Part shown: positions 17,948 through 26,599 of the stretch, piece after piece
Position numbering within the stretch: position 1 is the stretch's first letter
Layout: each line of letters opens with the position of its first letter
Assembly (NCBI GenBank): GCA_963819385.1
Contig: CAWFVV010000006.1
Span: forward strand, 2,232,001 to 2,296,000
DNA: 64,000 nt
Source: JAVDCA01 sp963819385
Lineage (GTDB): Bacteria > Pseudomonadota > Alphaproteobacteria > Rhizobiales > Xanthobacteraceae
Direction of reading: 5' to 3'
Notes under the pieces: generated by a model
Database searches by the model: none
The model's input: the letters and a program-made list of their open reading frames with translations, nothing else
What the model was told of the DNA's origin: nothing
Position numbers and translations under genes: made by a program

Positions 17948-18264
17948 GGTCTGCCGCGTGGTTATCATTCACCATGAATGAAGGTCGCGCGCCGCCGATG
18001 CGGCATGGCCCGGCGCGCGGAGGACGAAGCCTCGGCCCGCAGCATGCGCGATCCCTGATTGGCACGGGCGCCGACGCCGCTCCGTCCGACCTTAGTACAT
18101 CAACGGCCGACAACCGAGGCTGCAGCCGTTCCGCGCAATGCCGCTGTCCCGAAACGGAGCGATCGGGCTGGCACCCGCATTGCTTGATCAGGGCAAGCAG
18201 GGCTTAACCATCACAAGGGGACCGACGCGGCCCCTGGCCCGGCGCGAAAAACGGGTGCACAAAG
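17948..18264. other. Intergenic stretch without a recognisable gene
   Basis: 317 bp between the thioesterase repeat and the secreted-protein gene. Holds short open frames with no similarity seen and no clear hairpin plus T-run. ACAAAG just before 18265 may be a weak ribosome site. Nothing else was seen. Confidence 0.5.
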
Positions 18265-18879
18265 ATGTCTCGCTATCGTTTCGGTTACGCGACGCGCTGC
18301 CCCGCCGCATGCGTCGCGACCCTCGCGGCGACCCTGCTGCTGCAGGTGCCGCCCGCCCAGGCGGGTGAAGTCGTGACAACCGATTGCCTGCATGGATCCG
18401 GCGAGCGCTACAACTCCAGCTACGACAGCGCCTACGGGGACCGGTACGGCAGCGACCGCGGCGACACCTACGGCAGCGGATACAGTTACAGCAGGCCCGG
18501 CAGCGGCCACTTCCGCGGCGGATTCATCCGCCGCCATCGCGGGGACCTCGTGGTCGGCACCAACAACCAGAACGGCGGCGGTACCGTCAACGGAGCCGAC
18601 ACCGGCTCCATCGACGGATACGGTGGCGGCTACAACAATGGACACGGCGCAGGATCGAGAAGCAGCTACGGCTCCAGCTCATGCGTCGAGATCCGCCACG
18701 AGCTCATCAACCCCTACGTGATCCATGTCGCGCCGCCTGCGGGAGCAGAAGAGCGGCAAGTCGCCGAACAAGAGCGTCTCTGGCGCGCCCGCTGCCACCC
18801 GGTCGCCAAGCAGGACCGGTACGGCGTGAACCGATACGTCTACGCGGCGCCGGGATGCGAGTACGGCAAGTACGAGTAA
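18265..18879 (+). CDS. Exported Gly/Tyr/Ser-rich protein of unknown function
   Basis: Not recognised. A 204-residue protein with a likely Sec signal (hydrophobic ACVATLAATLLLQV, cleavage after AQA near residue 33). The middle (about 45-140) is low-complexity with repeated YGS, YGG and GYN units. The C-terminal part carries four cysteines, in SSSCVEIRHE, ARCHPV and APGCEYG, which may form disulfides. It stands alone on the plus strand. A surface or periplasmic structural role is conceivable but unsupported. Confidence 0.7.
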   Translation: MSRYRFGYATRCPAACVATLAATLLLQVPPAQAGEVVTTDCLHGSGERYNSSYDSAYGDRYGSDRGDTYGSGYSYSRPGSGHFRGGFIRRHRGDLVVGTNNQNGGGTVNGADTGSIDGYGGGYNNGHGAGSRSSYGSSSCVEIRHELINPYVIHVAPPAGAEERQVAEQERLWRARCHPVAKQDRYGVNRYVYAAPGCEYGKYE

Positions 18880-18957
18880 AGGACACGCGGGGGGCGCGTT
18901 GCTCCCTCCCGGCGATGCTCGGCTCGGGCACGCGCATGAAACGCGCGTCGCCGACCG

Positions 18958-18987
18958 TCACGCCATCGCGGCGATGATCCGCTTCAA
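18958..18987. repeat. 30-bp direct repeat, copy 1 (remnant of marR 3' end)
   Basis: Identical to 20624-20653. Read on the minus strand it spells the last ten codons of the MarR gene, LKRIIAAMA and stop. It overlaps the prsW stop codon. Confidence 0.8.
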
Positions 18988-19925
18988 GGAAATTTCGGTC
19001 CGAGCCACGGCCGGCGACGTGCCTTGCGGCGCGCCAAGCCGGTGCGTATTGCGTCGATGCCGAGTGCGACCGGAAAGATGGCGAGAAGGGTTGCGGCCAC
19101 CGCCGCCGCGTAACTGCCGGCGAAGCACGCGACGCCTGCAAGTGCCGGGCCGCCGACCACGGCCGTGATGCCGCCGGCGACGAAGCGATCGGTGGTCTCC
19201 ACAGAAAGGTCATCGCGACCTGTGACCCGATCATGCTGTACGGCCTTGGCAAGCGCCCGGTTGACGAGCCAAATGACCACTCCAGACGACAGCACGATCA
19301 CGCCGAGCCAGACGGCCGCCCATAGCGTGCGATTGAGGCCACTCTCGATCGCGAATAGTGGCAGGTCATAGGCCGCGTGCAGGATGACGGGCACGGCGAG
19401 CACCGGCCACAGACGACGCCAATCCTCGATCCCCCGCATGCGCGCCGACATCAGCAGGGCGCCCATCGCGAGGCCGTCGATTCCGTGGCCGGGCACCGCC
19501 GTGATCGCCCGTAACGACGCGATCGTGTGCCAATCGCCGAACGACGCGACGTAAAGGAAATTCTCCAGCGTCGCGAAGCCGAGCGACACCGCGAGTGCCA
19601 GCAGCAGGAGATCCTGCATGCGGCGGGCATCGACATGCCCCTCGGCCATGGCGACCAGCACGAAAAGCTTGATCGCCTCCTCGGGGATCGCGGCGACAAG
19701 GATCGCCGACGTGCCGACGCTCGCACCGGCGCCCAATTGCAGCGTCGCCAGCCATCGATCGAGCACGAACTCGATCCCCGCGGCCACAATGCCGCCCACG
19801 GCGCCGACGACGAACGCATGCCACATCGCCTCCGATCGCCCGCTGCCGCGCGCCTTGCCGACGCCGTACCCAAGGACGAGCAGTGGCGGTGCGATTGCAG
19901 CCGTGAAGATCAGGATGCGCAGCAT
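18984..19925 (-). CDS. PrsW-family intramembrane protease
   Basis: Polytopic membrane protein of 313 residues with about eight or nine hydrophobic segments. Seen: PrsW-type EExxK motif IPEEAIKLF (E82, E83, K86), FATLENFLYV, PGHGIDGLAMG and HAAYDLP, the conserved metal- or active-site segments of this family. PrsW cleaves anti-sigma factors in Bacillus; the substrate here is unknown. The start at 19925 shares one base with the DUF2628 stop (TGATG). The C terminus ends within the direct repeat at 18958-18987, so its last residues may be altered. Confidence 0.8.
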   Translation of the reverse strand: MLRILIFTAAIAPPLLVLGYGVGKARGSGRSEAMWHAFVVGAVGGIVAAGIEFVLDRWLATLQLGAGASVGTSAILVAAIPEEAIKLFVLVAMAEGHVDARRMQDLLLLALAVSLGFATLENFLYVASFGDWHTIASLRAITAVPGHGIDGLAMGALLMSARMRGIEDWRRLWPVLAVPVILHAAYDLPLFAIESGLNRTLWAAVWLGVIVLSSGVVIWLVNRALAKAVQHDRVTGRDDLSVETTDRFVAGGITAVVGGPALAGVACFAGSYAAAVAATLLAIFPVALGIDAIRTGLARRKARRRPWLGPKFP

Positions 19926-20470
19926 CAATGGCCGACGTGGTGCCGCGCAAGGACTGCGGCGGCCACCAAGCCGACCAGCAGCGCATAAATGACGCCCGCA
20001 AAGACGCCCGCGGTGAGCGAGACCCCGCCGGCGCGCTGCAGATAGTCGAACCGATCTGCGCCCGTGAGGCCCAGTTGGTCCGCCTTGGCGATGCGATCGA
20101 GCGCCCGGTCCACATACAACCGCATGCTCGATCGGGCGGACATGATCCACATCGCGGCCCAACCGCCGCCGCCGGTCATGCCGAACAGATAGGCGATCAG
20201 CGGTGGCGCGAAGAGAATGACGGCGCCATACGCGTACATCTTACGATAGAAAAACCACACGAAGGTCAACAGGAAGGCCGCCCAGTTCCATTTGCCCTTG
20301 CCGGGGAATCGCATTCCCGCATACACCTCCAGATAGCGATCGGCGTTCGGGCCGAAAAAGATCGCGAGGTCGGCGCGGATGCTGTCCTGATTGGGCAGGT
20401 CGAGCTGCGGGGGATAGGGCAGACGTTTAATGACACCCGGCGGCGACGAATGGCCGAAGGCAACGCTCAT
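19925..20470 (-). CDS. DUF2628-like membrane protein
   Basis: A 181-residue protein: an N-terminal soluble part with FFGPNADRYLEVY, then FPGKGKWNWAAFLLTFVWFFYRKMY and two or three membrane segments, the layout of DUF2628 proteins. Function unknown. It is coupled to the PrsW-like gene by a one-base overlap, suggesting joint action at the inner membrane. The start ATG at 20470 follows GGGGG-rich sequence. Confidence 0.72.
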   Translation of the reverse strand: MSVAFGHSSPPGVIKRLPYPPQLDLPNQDSIRADLAIFFGPNADRYLEVYAGMRFPGKGKWNWAAFLLTFVWFFYRKMYAYGAVILFAPPLIAYLFGMTGGGGWAAMWIMSARSSMRLYVDRALDRIAKADQLGLTGADRFDYLQRAGGVSLTAGVFAGVIYALLVGLVAAAVLARHHVGH

Positions 20471-20623
20471 CGGAGCCCCCCTTTACGCCGACGACCCCAC
20501 GCACCGGCCTCGGCAGCATCGTTGGCAACAGGCAAAGAATGCACGCGGAGGTAGCTGTGCCCTGCAGCCGTTGTCAACGAAACAGCCGCGATATCGTTCA
20601 CGGTCCGTGAATCGGAACCCGCA

Positions 20624-20653
20624 TCACGCCATCGCGGCGATGATCCGCTTCAA
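20624..20653. repeat. 30-bp direct repeat, copy 2 (inside marR 3' end)
   Basis: Exact match to 18958-18987, starting at the marR stop codon. The two copies bracket the prsW-DUF2628 pair. Confidence 0.8.
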
Positions 20654-21106
20654 CACCCGCACGAAACTCTTCTGTTTCCGCGTGCCGATGATTCGGTCGA
20701 GATTGCGCTCGTGCGTGCGGGCACACCGCGTCAGCTCGGCGAGCAGGCGGCGGCCGGCGGGGGTGAGCGACAGGCGGTAGGCGCGCTGGTCGGCGCGGGT
20801 GCGGCGGCGGATGACGAGGCCGCGCCGCGCGAGGTCATTGAGCACCGGCGTGAGGCTCGATTTGTCGCGGCCGTTGGCACGGCTGAGCGCCGTCTGGCTG
20901 ATGCCGGGATTTCGGCCGATCAGCATCAAGGTCGCGAAGCGGCCCGGCCGCGTGCCAATCTCGCTGGCGAGGCGCGAGAATGCCTGGAACGCCGCCGCCT
21001 GCGCCATGCGCAGGTTGAACCCGACCCAGCCGGCGAGCGGACCGTAGTCGATCGCCTCGCCGCGGCCGTTGGACTTTGCGTCCTTGACCTTCTTGCGCCG
21101 CACCAT
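20624..21106 (-). CDS. MarR-family transcriptional regulator
   Basis: Regulator of 160 residues with the MarR winged helix: LMLIGRNPGISQTALSRANG (helix-turn-helix), then KSSLTPVLNDLARRGLVIRR and the wing RTRADQRAYRLSLTPAGRRL. It diverges from the TRAP transporter dctPQM, so it likely represses that operon and responds to its substrate or a CoA derivative (inference). Its last ten codons are duplicated at 18958-18987. Confidence 0.87.
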   Translation of the reverse strand: MVRRKKVKDAKSNGRGEAIDYGPLAGWVGFNLRMAQAAAFQAFSRLASEIGTRPGRFATLMLIGRNPGISQTALSRANGRDKSSLTPVLNDLARRGLVIRRRTRADQRAYRLSLTPAGRRLLAELTRCARTHERNLDRIIGTRKQKSFVRVLKRIIAAMA

Positions 21107-21277
21107 CTCGCCTTGCCCGCTTCGCCCCAGGCGCTTCCGACCGTCGTCGCGACGGTCCGCAGATTAGTTTTATATCCAACGAATTTCTTTACTTCCGCCG
21201 CGAGTTGAGTTCTGAATTGCAAAAAATCCGCCGTCAACCGAGCATCTCGCTGTCGGCCAGCCACAAGGGAGGAGTCG
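21107..21277. promoter_or_regulatory. Divergent marR / dctP promoter region
   Basis: The 171-bp gap has an A+T-rich stretch at about 21165-21230 (AGTTTTATATCCAACGAATT and TTGAATTGCAAAAAAT-type sequence), the expected place for both promoters and a MarR operator. No clean palindrome could be fixed. Confidence 0.4.
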
Positions 21278-22330
21278 ATGCAATCGCAATGGCTGCGCGC
21301 CATATTGATCGCTGCCGCAACCGGGCTCGCGCTCATGGCGCCTACATTGATGGCGCCCGCCGCGTTCGCCCAGGACAAGACGTTCGACCTCAAGATTTCC
21401 CACTGGGTGCCGCCGTCGCATCCGCTGCAGAAGGCGCTGGAGGACTGGGGCAATTCGGTGCAGCAGGCCTCGCACGGCACCATTAAATACAAGATCTTTC
21501 CCGCCCAGCAGCTCGGCAAGGCGTTCGACCACTACGACATGGCGCGCGACGGCATCGCGGACCTCACCTATGTGAATCCCGGCTACCAGCCCGGCCGCTT
21601 CCCGATCATCGGCGCGGGCGAATTGCCGTTCCTGTTCGCCGACGCCAAGGGCGGCACGCAGGCGATAGACGCCTGGTACCGCAAATACGCCGCGCAGGAG
21701 ATGAAGGACGTCAAGTTCTGCCTCGCCTTCCTGCACGACCCGGGCACCTTCCACTCGCGCACCAAGAAGATCGTGGTGCCGGACGACATCAAGGGCATGA
21801 AGATCCGCCCCGCCCACGCCACCATGGCGACCTTCATGACCATGCTGGGCGGCACCAACGTCAACGCCGCCGCGCCGGAAGTGCGCGACGTGATCGAGCG
21901 CGGCGTCGCCGACGCGGTGACCTTCCCGTGGGGCTCGATCCCGCTGTTCGGCATCGACAAGGTCACCAAGTATCACGCCGACTATCCGTTCTACGTCACG
22001 ACCTTCGTGCTGGTGTTCAACAAGGCGACCTACAACGCGATGTCGGCCGACCAGAAGAAGGTGATCGACGACCACTGCACCAACGAGTGGGCGCTGCGCA
22101 TCGCGGCGCCGTGGGCGGACTTCGAGCACGGCGGCATCGCCAAGATCAAAGCCGAACCCGGCCACGAGGTCTATTCGCTTAACGCCGATCAGATTTCGGC
22201 GTGGAAGAAAGCGGCGGCGCCGCTGCAACAGACCTGGGCCGACAACGTGCGCAAGGTCGGCGGCAATCCGGATGCGATCATGGGCGAGCTGCGCACGCAG
22301 ATCGACAAGTTCCACGCGGCCGCGAAGTAG
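21278..22330 (+). CDS. dctP: TRAP transporter substrate-binding protein DctP
   Basis: Periplasmic receptor of 350 residues (DctP family). Seen: signal AILIAAATGLALMAPTLM ending near AFA-QDKTF, then LKISHWVPPSHPLQKALEDW, and the conserved ligand-arginine region GMKIRPAHATM. GGGAGGAG 5 nt before the ATG. The first of dctPQM, separated from dctQ by a 93-bp repeat. The ligand, an organic acid, is not predictable here. Confidence 0.92.
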   Translation: MQSQWLRAILIAAATGLALMAPTLMAPAAFAQDKTFDLKISHWVPPSHPLQKALEDWGNSVQQASHGTIKYKIFPAQQLGKAFDHYDMARDGIADLTYVNPGYQPGRFPIIGAGELPFLFADAKGGTQAIDAWYRKYAAQEMKDVKFCLAFLHDPGTFHSRTKKIVVPDDIKGMKIRPAHATMATFMTMLGGTNVNAAAPEVRDVIERGVADAVTFPWGSIPLFGIDKVTKYHADYPFYVTTFVLVFNKATYNAMSADQKKVIDDHCTNEWALRIAAPWADFEHGGIAKIKAEPGHEVYSLNADQISAWKKAAAPLQQTWADNVRKVGGNPDAIMGELRTQIDKFHAAAK

Positions 22331-22335
22331 GCCGC

Positions 22336-22428
22336 GTCATTGCGAGGAGCGCGAAGCGCGACGAAGCAATCTCGATCCGCAGACTCAGAGCAAGCGAAGC
22401 GGGATTGCTTCGCTTCGCTCGCAATGAC
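22336..22428. repeat. Inverted repeat (GTCATTGCGAGGAGC...GCTCGCAATGAC family)
   Basis: Left end GTCATTGCGAGGAGCGCGAA, right end CTTCGCTCGCAATGAC with AGCAATCTCG/GGGATTGCTT inside; copies at 28138-28241 and 43389-43482. Lies within the dctPQM operon. Confidence 0.78.
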
Positions 22429-22439
22429 GGCTCGATAAG

Positions 22440-22997
22440 ATGAGCGATCCCACGCCCCAACCTGCCGCGTCGCCGCCCGCAAGCCGCACGCGGCAGCTCA
22501 TGGACCGTTTCATCGACACGATCGAATGGGTCGCGGCGATCTTCGTCGGCCTCGTCGCGGCCGACATCTTCATCTCGGTGCTGCTGCGCAACCTGTTCTC
22601 GACCGCGATCCCCGACGCCTACCAATTCGGCCAACTCCTGCTCGGCATCCTCATCTTCTGGGGGATCGCGGCGACGAGCTACCGCGGCACCCACATCACG
22701 GTCGACCTCGTGTGGTCGAACGTCGGCCCGCGCATGCAGCGCTTCATCGACGTGTTCGCGACGCTGGTGCTCCTGTTCGTCGTGACGGTGCAGACCTACA
22801 CGCTGTTCGACAAGGTCGCGACCACGCGCATCGATCACGTGCTCACCTTCGAGCTGCACTGGCCGGTGTGGCCGTTCTTCGCGCTCGCCTGGGCGGGCGA
22901 CATCTCGGCGGTGCTGCTGATCGCGATCCGCACCTATCGGCTCATCTTCCACCCCGCGGACATGAGCCGCGGGTATCAGATCAAGCCGGTGGAGTAG
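22440..22997 (+). CDS. dctQ: TRAP transporter small permease DctQ
   Basis: 185 residues with four hydrophobic segments. Seen: FIDTIEWVAAIFVGLVAADI and the DctQ signature region with RGTHITVDLVW. Family proteins pair with DctM at the inner membrane. The start at 22440 is the only fitting ATG; the ribosome site is weak. Confidence 0.88.
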   Translation: MSDPTPQPAASPPASRTRQLMDRFIDTIEWVAAIFVGLVAADIFISVLLRNLFSTAIPDAYQFGQLLLGILIFWGIAATSYRGTHITVDLVWSNVGPRMQRFIDVFATLVLLFVVTVQTYTLFDKVATTRIDHVLTFELHWPVWPFFALAWAGDISAVLLIAIRTYRLIFHPADMSRGYQIKPVE

Positions 22998-23003
22998 ACA
23001 GTG

Positions 23004-23105
23004 CGTAGGGTGGGCAAAATCGCCGGCACCTCCCTAACCGCGTGGGCAACCGCGCGCGAGGCGATTTTGCCCACGCGGCATCCGGGCGCGGTTGCCCACC
23101 CTACG
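23004..23105. repeat. Inverted repeat (CGTAGGGTGGGC...GCCCACCCTACG family)
   Basis: Arms CGTAGGGTGGGCAA and TTGCCCACCCTACG between dctQ and dctM; same family as 1554-1665 and 5094-5254. Confidence 0.78.
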
Positions 23106-23122
23106 CGGGCTACAAGTTCGCC

Positions 23123-24433
23123 ATGAGCCCCGACACCGTTGCCATCCTCGGCTTCGTCGCCCTCTTCGCCCTGATGCTGCTGCGCGTGCCGGTCGGCATG
23201 GCGATGGGCTTGGTCGGCGTCACCGGGTTCGGCTACATCGTCGGCGGCGAGCCGGCGCTGAAGCTGATCGGGCAGACGTCGATGCGCACGGTGACCGATT
23301 ACAATTTCGGCGTCATCCCGATGTTCCTGCTGATGGGCGCGTTCGTGTCGAACTCGGGCATGAGCCGCGAGCTGTTTCGCGCCGCCAATGGCTTCGTCGG
23401 CCACCGTCGCGGCGGGCTCGGCATCGCGACCATCGCGGCGTGCGGCGGGTTCGCCGCCATCTCGGGCTCGTCGGTCGCGACCGCCGCGACCTTCTCGGCC
23501 GTCGCCTATCCGGAGATGCGGCGCTATGGCTACCCGCAGTCCTTCGCGACCGGCGTGATCGCGGCCGGCGGCACGCTCGGCGCCATGCTGCCGCCCTCGA
23601 CCGTACTCGCGGTCTACGGGATCATCACCGAGCAGGACATCGGCAAATTATTTTTTGCCGGCATCGTGCCGGGCCTGCTCGCGATCGTGATGTACATGAT
23701 CACGATCGCGCTCATCAGCGTGCTGCGGCCGAAATTCCTGCCGGCGGGCCCGCGCACGCCGTGGCGCGGGCGCCTCGCCGGCCTCGCCGACGTGTGGGCG
23801 ACGCTGGTGCTCTTCATCTTCGTGATCGGCGGCCTCTACGGCCTGCCCTACCTGCCGCGCTTCACGCCGACCGAAGCGGGCGGCGTCGGCGCCGCGGGCG
23901 CGTTCCTGATCGGCATCCTGCGCGGGCGGCTCTCGGGCGCCGACGTGCGCAAATCGCTGCTGCAGGCGACCCGCACGGCGGCCGCCGTGTTCACGGTGCT
24001 GATCGGTGCGCTCTTGTTCGGCTATTTCCTCACCATCACGCAGACGCCGCAGAAGGTGACCGAATTTCTCACCGGCCTCGGCATCGGCCGCTACGGCGTG
24101 CTGGCGCTGATCATGCTGATGTATCTCGTGCTCGGCTGCCTGATGGACGCCATGGCGATGATCATCCTGACGGTGCCGATCATCTTCCCGGTCGTCACCG
24201 CGCTCGGCTTCGACCCGATCTGGTTCGGCGTCATCATCGTGATGACGGTCGAGCTCGGGCTCATCCATCCGCCGGTCGGGATGAACGTGTTCGTCATCAA
24301 GAGCGTGATACCGGACGTCAGCTTCTCGACCATCTTCGTCGGCGTGCTGCCTTTCATCCTCACCGACCTAATCCGGCTGGTGATCCTGATCGCCTTCCCG
24401 ATCCTCGCACTGTGGCTGCCGTCGCATATGTGA
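23123..24433 (+). CDS. dctM: TRAP transporter large permease DctM
   Basis: 436 residues with 11-12 hydrophobic segments. Seen: LLRVPVGMAMGLVGVTGFG near the start, GTLGAMLPPSTVLAVYGIIT and ELGLIHPPVGMNVFVIKS, the DctM hallmarks. The ATG at 23123 (MSPDTVAI) is chosen because the in-frame upstream extension is encoded by the repeat. It carries the ion-coupled channel of the transporter. Confidence 0.92.
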   Translation: MSPDTVAILGFVALFALMLLRVPVGMAMGLVGVTGFGYIVGGEPALKLIGQTSMRTVTDYNFGVIPMFLLMGAFVSNSGMSRELFRAANGFVGHRRGGLGIATIAACGGFAAISGSSVATAATFSAVAYPEMRRYGYPQSFATGVIAAGGTLGAMLPPSTVLAVYGIITEQDIGKLFFAGIVPGLLAIVMYMITIALISVLRPKFLPAGPRTPWRGRLAGLADVWATLVLFIFVIGGLYGLPYLPRFTPTEAGGVGAAGAFLIGILRGRLSGADVRKSLLQATRTAAAVFTVLIGALLFGYFLTITQTPQKVTEFLTGLGIGRYGVLALIMLMYLVLGCLMDAMAMIILTVPIIFPVVTALGFDPIWFGVIIVMTVELGLIHPPVGMNVFVIKSVIPDVSFSTIFVGVLPFILTDLIRLVILIAFPILALWLPSHM

Positions 24434-24460
24434 GGCGAGCCTGCTACAACGGACGTCACC

Positions 24461-26599
24461 ATGGAACGATCATTCAAGAAGGAAGTCGAAGCTCTCCGGC
24501 TCGGCGACGGCGAGACTTTCCGCGGTGAAGGCATCCTCGCGGTCACCAAGGCGCTGCTGCAGGCGGGCGTGAGCTATGTCGGCGGCTACCAGGGCGCGCC
24601 GGTCTCGCATCTGCTCGACGTGATGGTCGACGCCGAGGACCTGCTCGCCGATCTCGGCGTGCACGTCGAGACCTGCACCAACGAGGCCTCGGCCGCCGCG
24701 ATGCTCGGCGCCTCGATCAACTATCCGCTGCGCGGCGCCGTCACCTGGAAATCGATCGTCGGCACCAACGTGGCGGCCGATGCGCTCTCCAACCTCGCCT
24801 CGCCCGGCGTGGTCGGCGGCGCCATGATCATCCTGGGCGAAGACTACGGCGAAGGCGCGAGCGTGATCCAGGAGCGCTCCTACGCGTATGCGCTGAAAAG
24901 CTCGATGTGGCTGCTCGACCCGCGGCCGGAGCTGCCGAGTATCGTGCGCATGGTCGAGAAGGGCTTCGAGCTCTCGGAAGCGAGCCACGCGCCCGTGATG
25001 CTCGAATTACGCATCCGCGCCTGCCACGTGACCGGCGAGTTCGCCGCGAAAGACAACCGGCGCCCGCAGTTCTCCGGCGTCAACCGCCTGCAAGCGCCGG
25101 CCAAGTTCAACTACGCGCGGCTGTCGCACCCGCCCGTGACGTTCATCCACGAGAAGCTGAAAGTGGAAGAGCGCGAGCCGGCGGCGCAGAAATTCATCCA
25201 GGCCGAGCGGCTCAACGAATTTTTCGCGGGCGATCTATCCGACGTCGGCATCATCGCGCTCGGCGGCCTCTACAACGGCCTGCTGCGCGCGCTCGAGCGG
25301 CTCGGGCTTGCGGATCTTTTCGGCAACGCCCGCATCCCGATCTACTGCCTCAACGTCGCCTACCCGCTGGTGCCCCCGGAGGTGCGCGACTTCTGCGCCG
25401 GCAAGCGCGCCGTGCTGATCGTCGAGGAAGGCCATCCCGACTACATCGAGCAGGCGATCAACACCGAATTGCGCCGCGCCGATATCCAGACCCGCATCCA
25501 CGGCAAGGGCGCGCTGCCGAAGGCGGGCGAGTACACGACCGACGTGCTGCTGGCGGGCCTCGCCAAGTTCATCGCCGACGCGAAGCCCGCCGGCATCGAC
25601 GCGGACGCGGTCGCGGCGCGCGCCAGGCAGATCACGGCGCACAAGCCGGCGGCCTTCGCGGCGGTCGGCGAGCTGCCGGTGCGGCCGCCCGCGTTCTGCA
25701 CGGGCTGCCCGGAGCGGCCGGTGTTCACGGCGCTCAAGCTCGCGCAGCGCGAGGTCGGCGCGACCCACATCAGCTCGGACATCGGCTGCCACAGCTTCGC
25801 GACGTTGCCGCCGTTCAGCATGGGCAACTCGATCCTCGGCTACGGCATGTCGCTCGCGAGCGCGGCCGGCGTCGGGCCGAACATGGAGCGGCGCACCATC
25901 GCCGTGATGGGCGATGGCGGCTTCTGGCACAACGGCCTGATCACCGGCGTCGCGTCCAACCTGTTCAACCGCGGCGACGGCGTCCTCGTCGTCATGCAGA
26001 ACGGCTACACGTCGGCGACCGGGCAGCAATTCATGCCGTCGAGCAAGGCGAGCCGTCACGGCGGCGCGCCCGGCATGGACGTCGGCGAGACGCTGCGCTC
26101 GTTCGGCGTCAAATGGCTGCGCACGGTGCGCACCTACGGCGTCGCCAAGATGGCCGAGACGTTGAAGGAAGCGCTGCGCTCGGCCGAGCGCGGCCTCAAG
26201 GTGATCATCGCGGACGGCGAATGCCAGCTCGCGCGCCAGCGGCGCGTGCGCGCCGAGGACGCCGACAAGCTCAAGCGCGGCGAACGCGTGGTGAAGACGC
26301 GCTTCGGCGTCGACGACGAGATCTGCACCGGCGATCATTCCTGCATCCGCCTGTCGGGCTGCCCGTCGCTCACCGTCAAGCCGAGCCCCGACCCGCTGCG
26401 CAGCGATCCGGTCGCAAGCGTGATCGAATCCTGCGTCGGCTGCGGCCTGTGCGGCGAGGTCGCGCATGCGGCCGTGCTGTGCCCATCGTTCTACCGCGCC
26501 GAGATCGTCAAGAACCCGACCTGGTTCGAGCGCGTCCGCCACGCGCTGCGGGCGCGGGTGCTCCCGATCGCGCGCACATCTGAAAAGGCGGCCGCATGA
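24461..26599 (+). CDS. iorA: Indolepyruvate ferredoxin oxidoreductase alpha subunit
   Basis: 712-residue ketoacid oxidoreductase subunit that decarboxylates aryl pyruvates to aryl-acetyl-CoA with TPP. Seen: N-terminal pyrimidine-binding domain (GGYQGAPVSHLLDV), TPP site GDGGFWHNGLITG...QNGY near residue 485, and C-terminal cluster cysteines CTGDHSCIRLSGC and CVGCGLCGEVAHAAVLC for [4Fe-4S] centres. The stop overlaps the iorB start (ATGA). Could act on phenylpyruvate-like acids in aromatic amino-acid breakdown. Confidence 0.92.
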   Translation: MERSFKKEVEALRLGDGETFRGEGILAVTKALLQAGVSYVGGYQGAPVSHLLDVMVDAEDLLADLGVHVETCTNEASAAAMLGASINYPLRGAVTWKSIVGTNVAADALSNLASPGVVGGAMIILGEDYGEGASVIQERSYAYALKSSMWLLDPRPELPSIVRMVEKGFELSEASHAPVMLELRIRACHVTGEFAAKDNRRPQFSGVNRLQAPAKFNYARLSHPPVTFIHEKLKVEEREPAAQKFIQAERLNEFFAGDLSDVGIIALGGLYNGLLRALERLGLADLFGNARIPIYCLNVAYPLVPPEVRDFCAGKRAVLIVEEGHPDYIEQAINTELRRADIQTRIHGKGALPKAGEYTTDVLLAGLAKFIADAKPAGIDADAVAARARQITAHKPAAFAAVGELPVRPPAFCTGCPERPVFTALKLAQREVGATHISSDIGCHSFATLPPFSMGNSILGYGMSLASAAGVGPNMERRTIAVMGDGGFWHNGLITGVASNLFNRGDGVLVVMQNGYTSATGQQFMPSSKASRHGGAPGMDVGETLRSFGVKWLRTVRTYGVAKMAETLKEALRSAERGLKVIIADGECQLARQRRVRAEDADKLKRGERVVKTRFGVDDEICTGDHSCIRLSGCPSLTVKPSPDPLRSDPVASVIESCVGCGLCGEVAHAAVLCPSFYRAEIVKNPTWFERVRHALRARVLPIARTSEKAAA

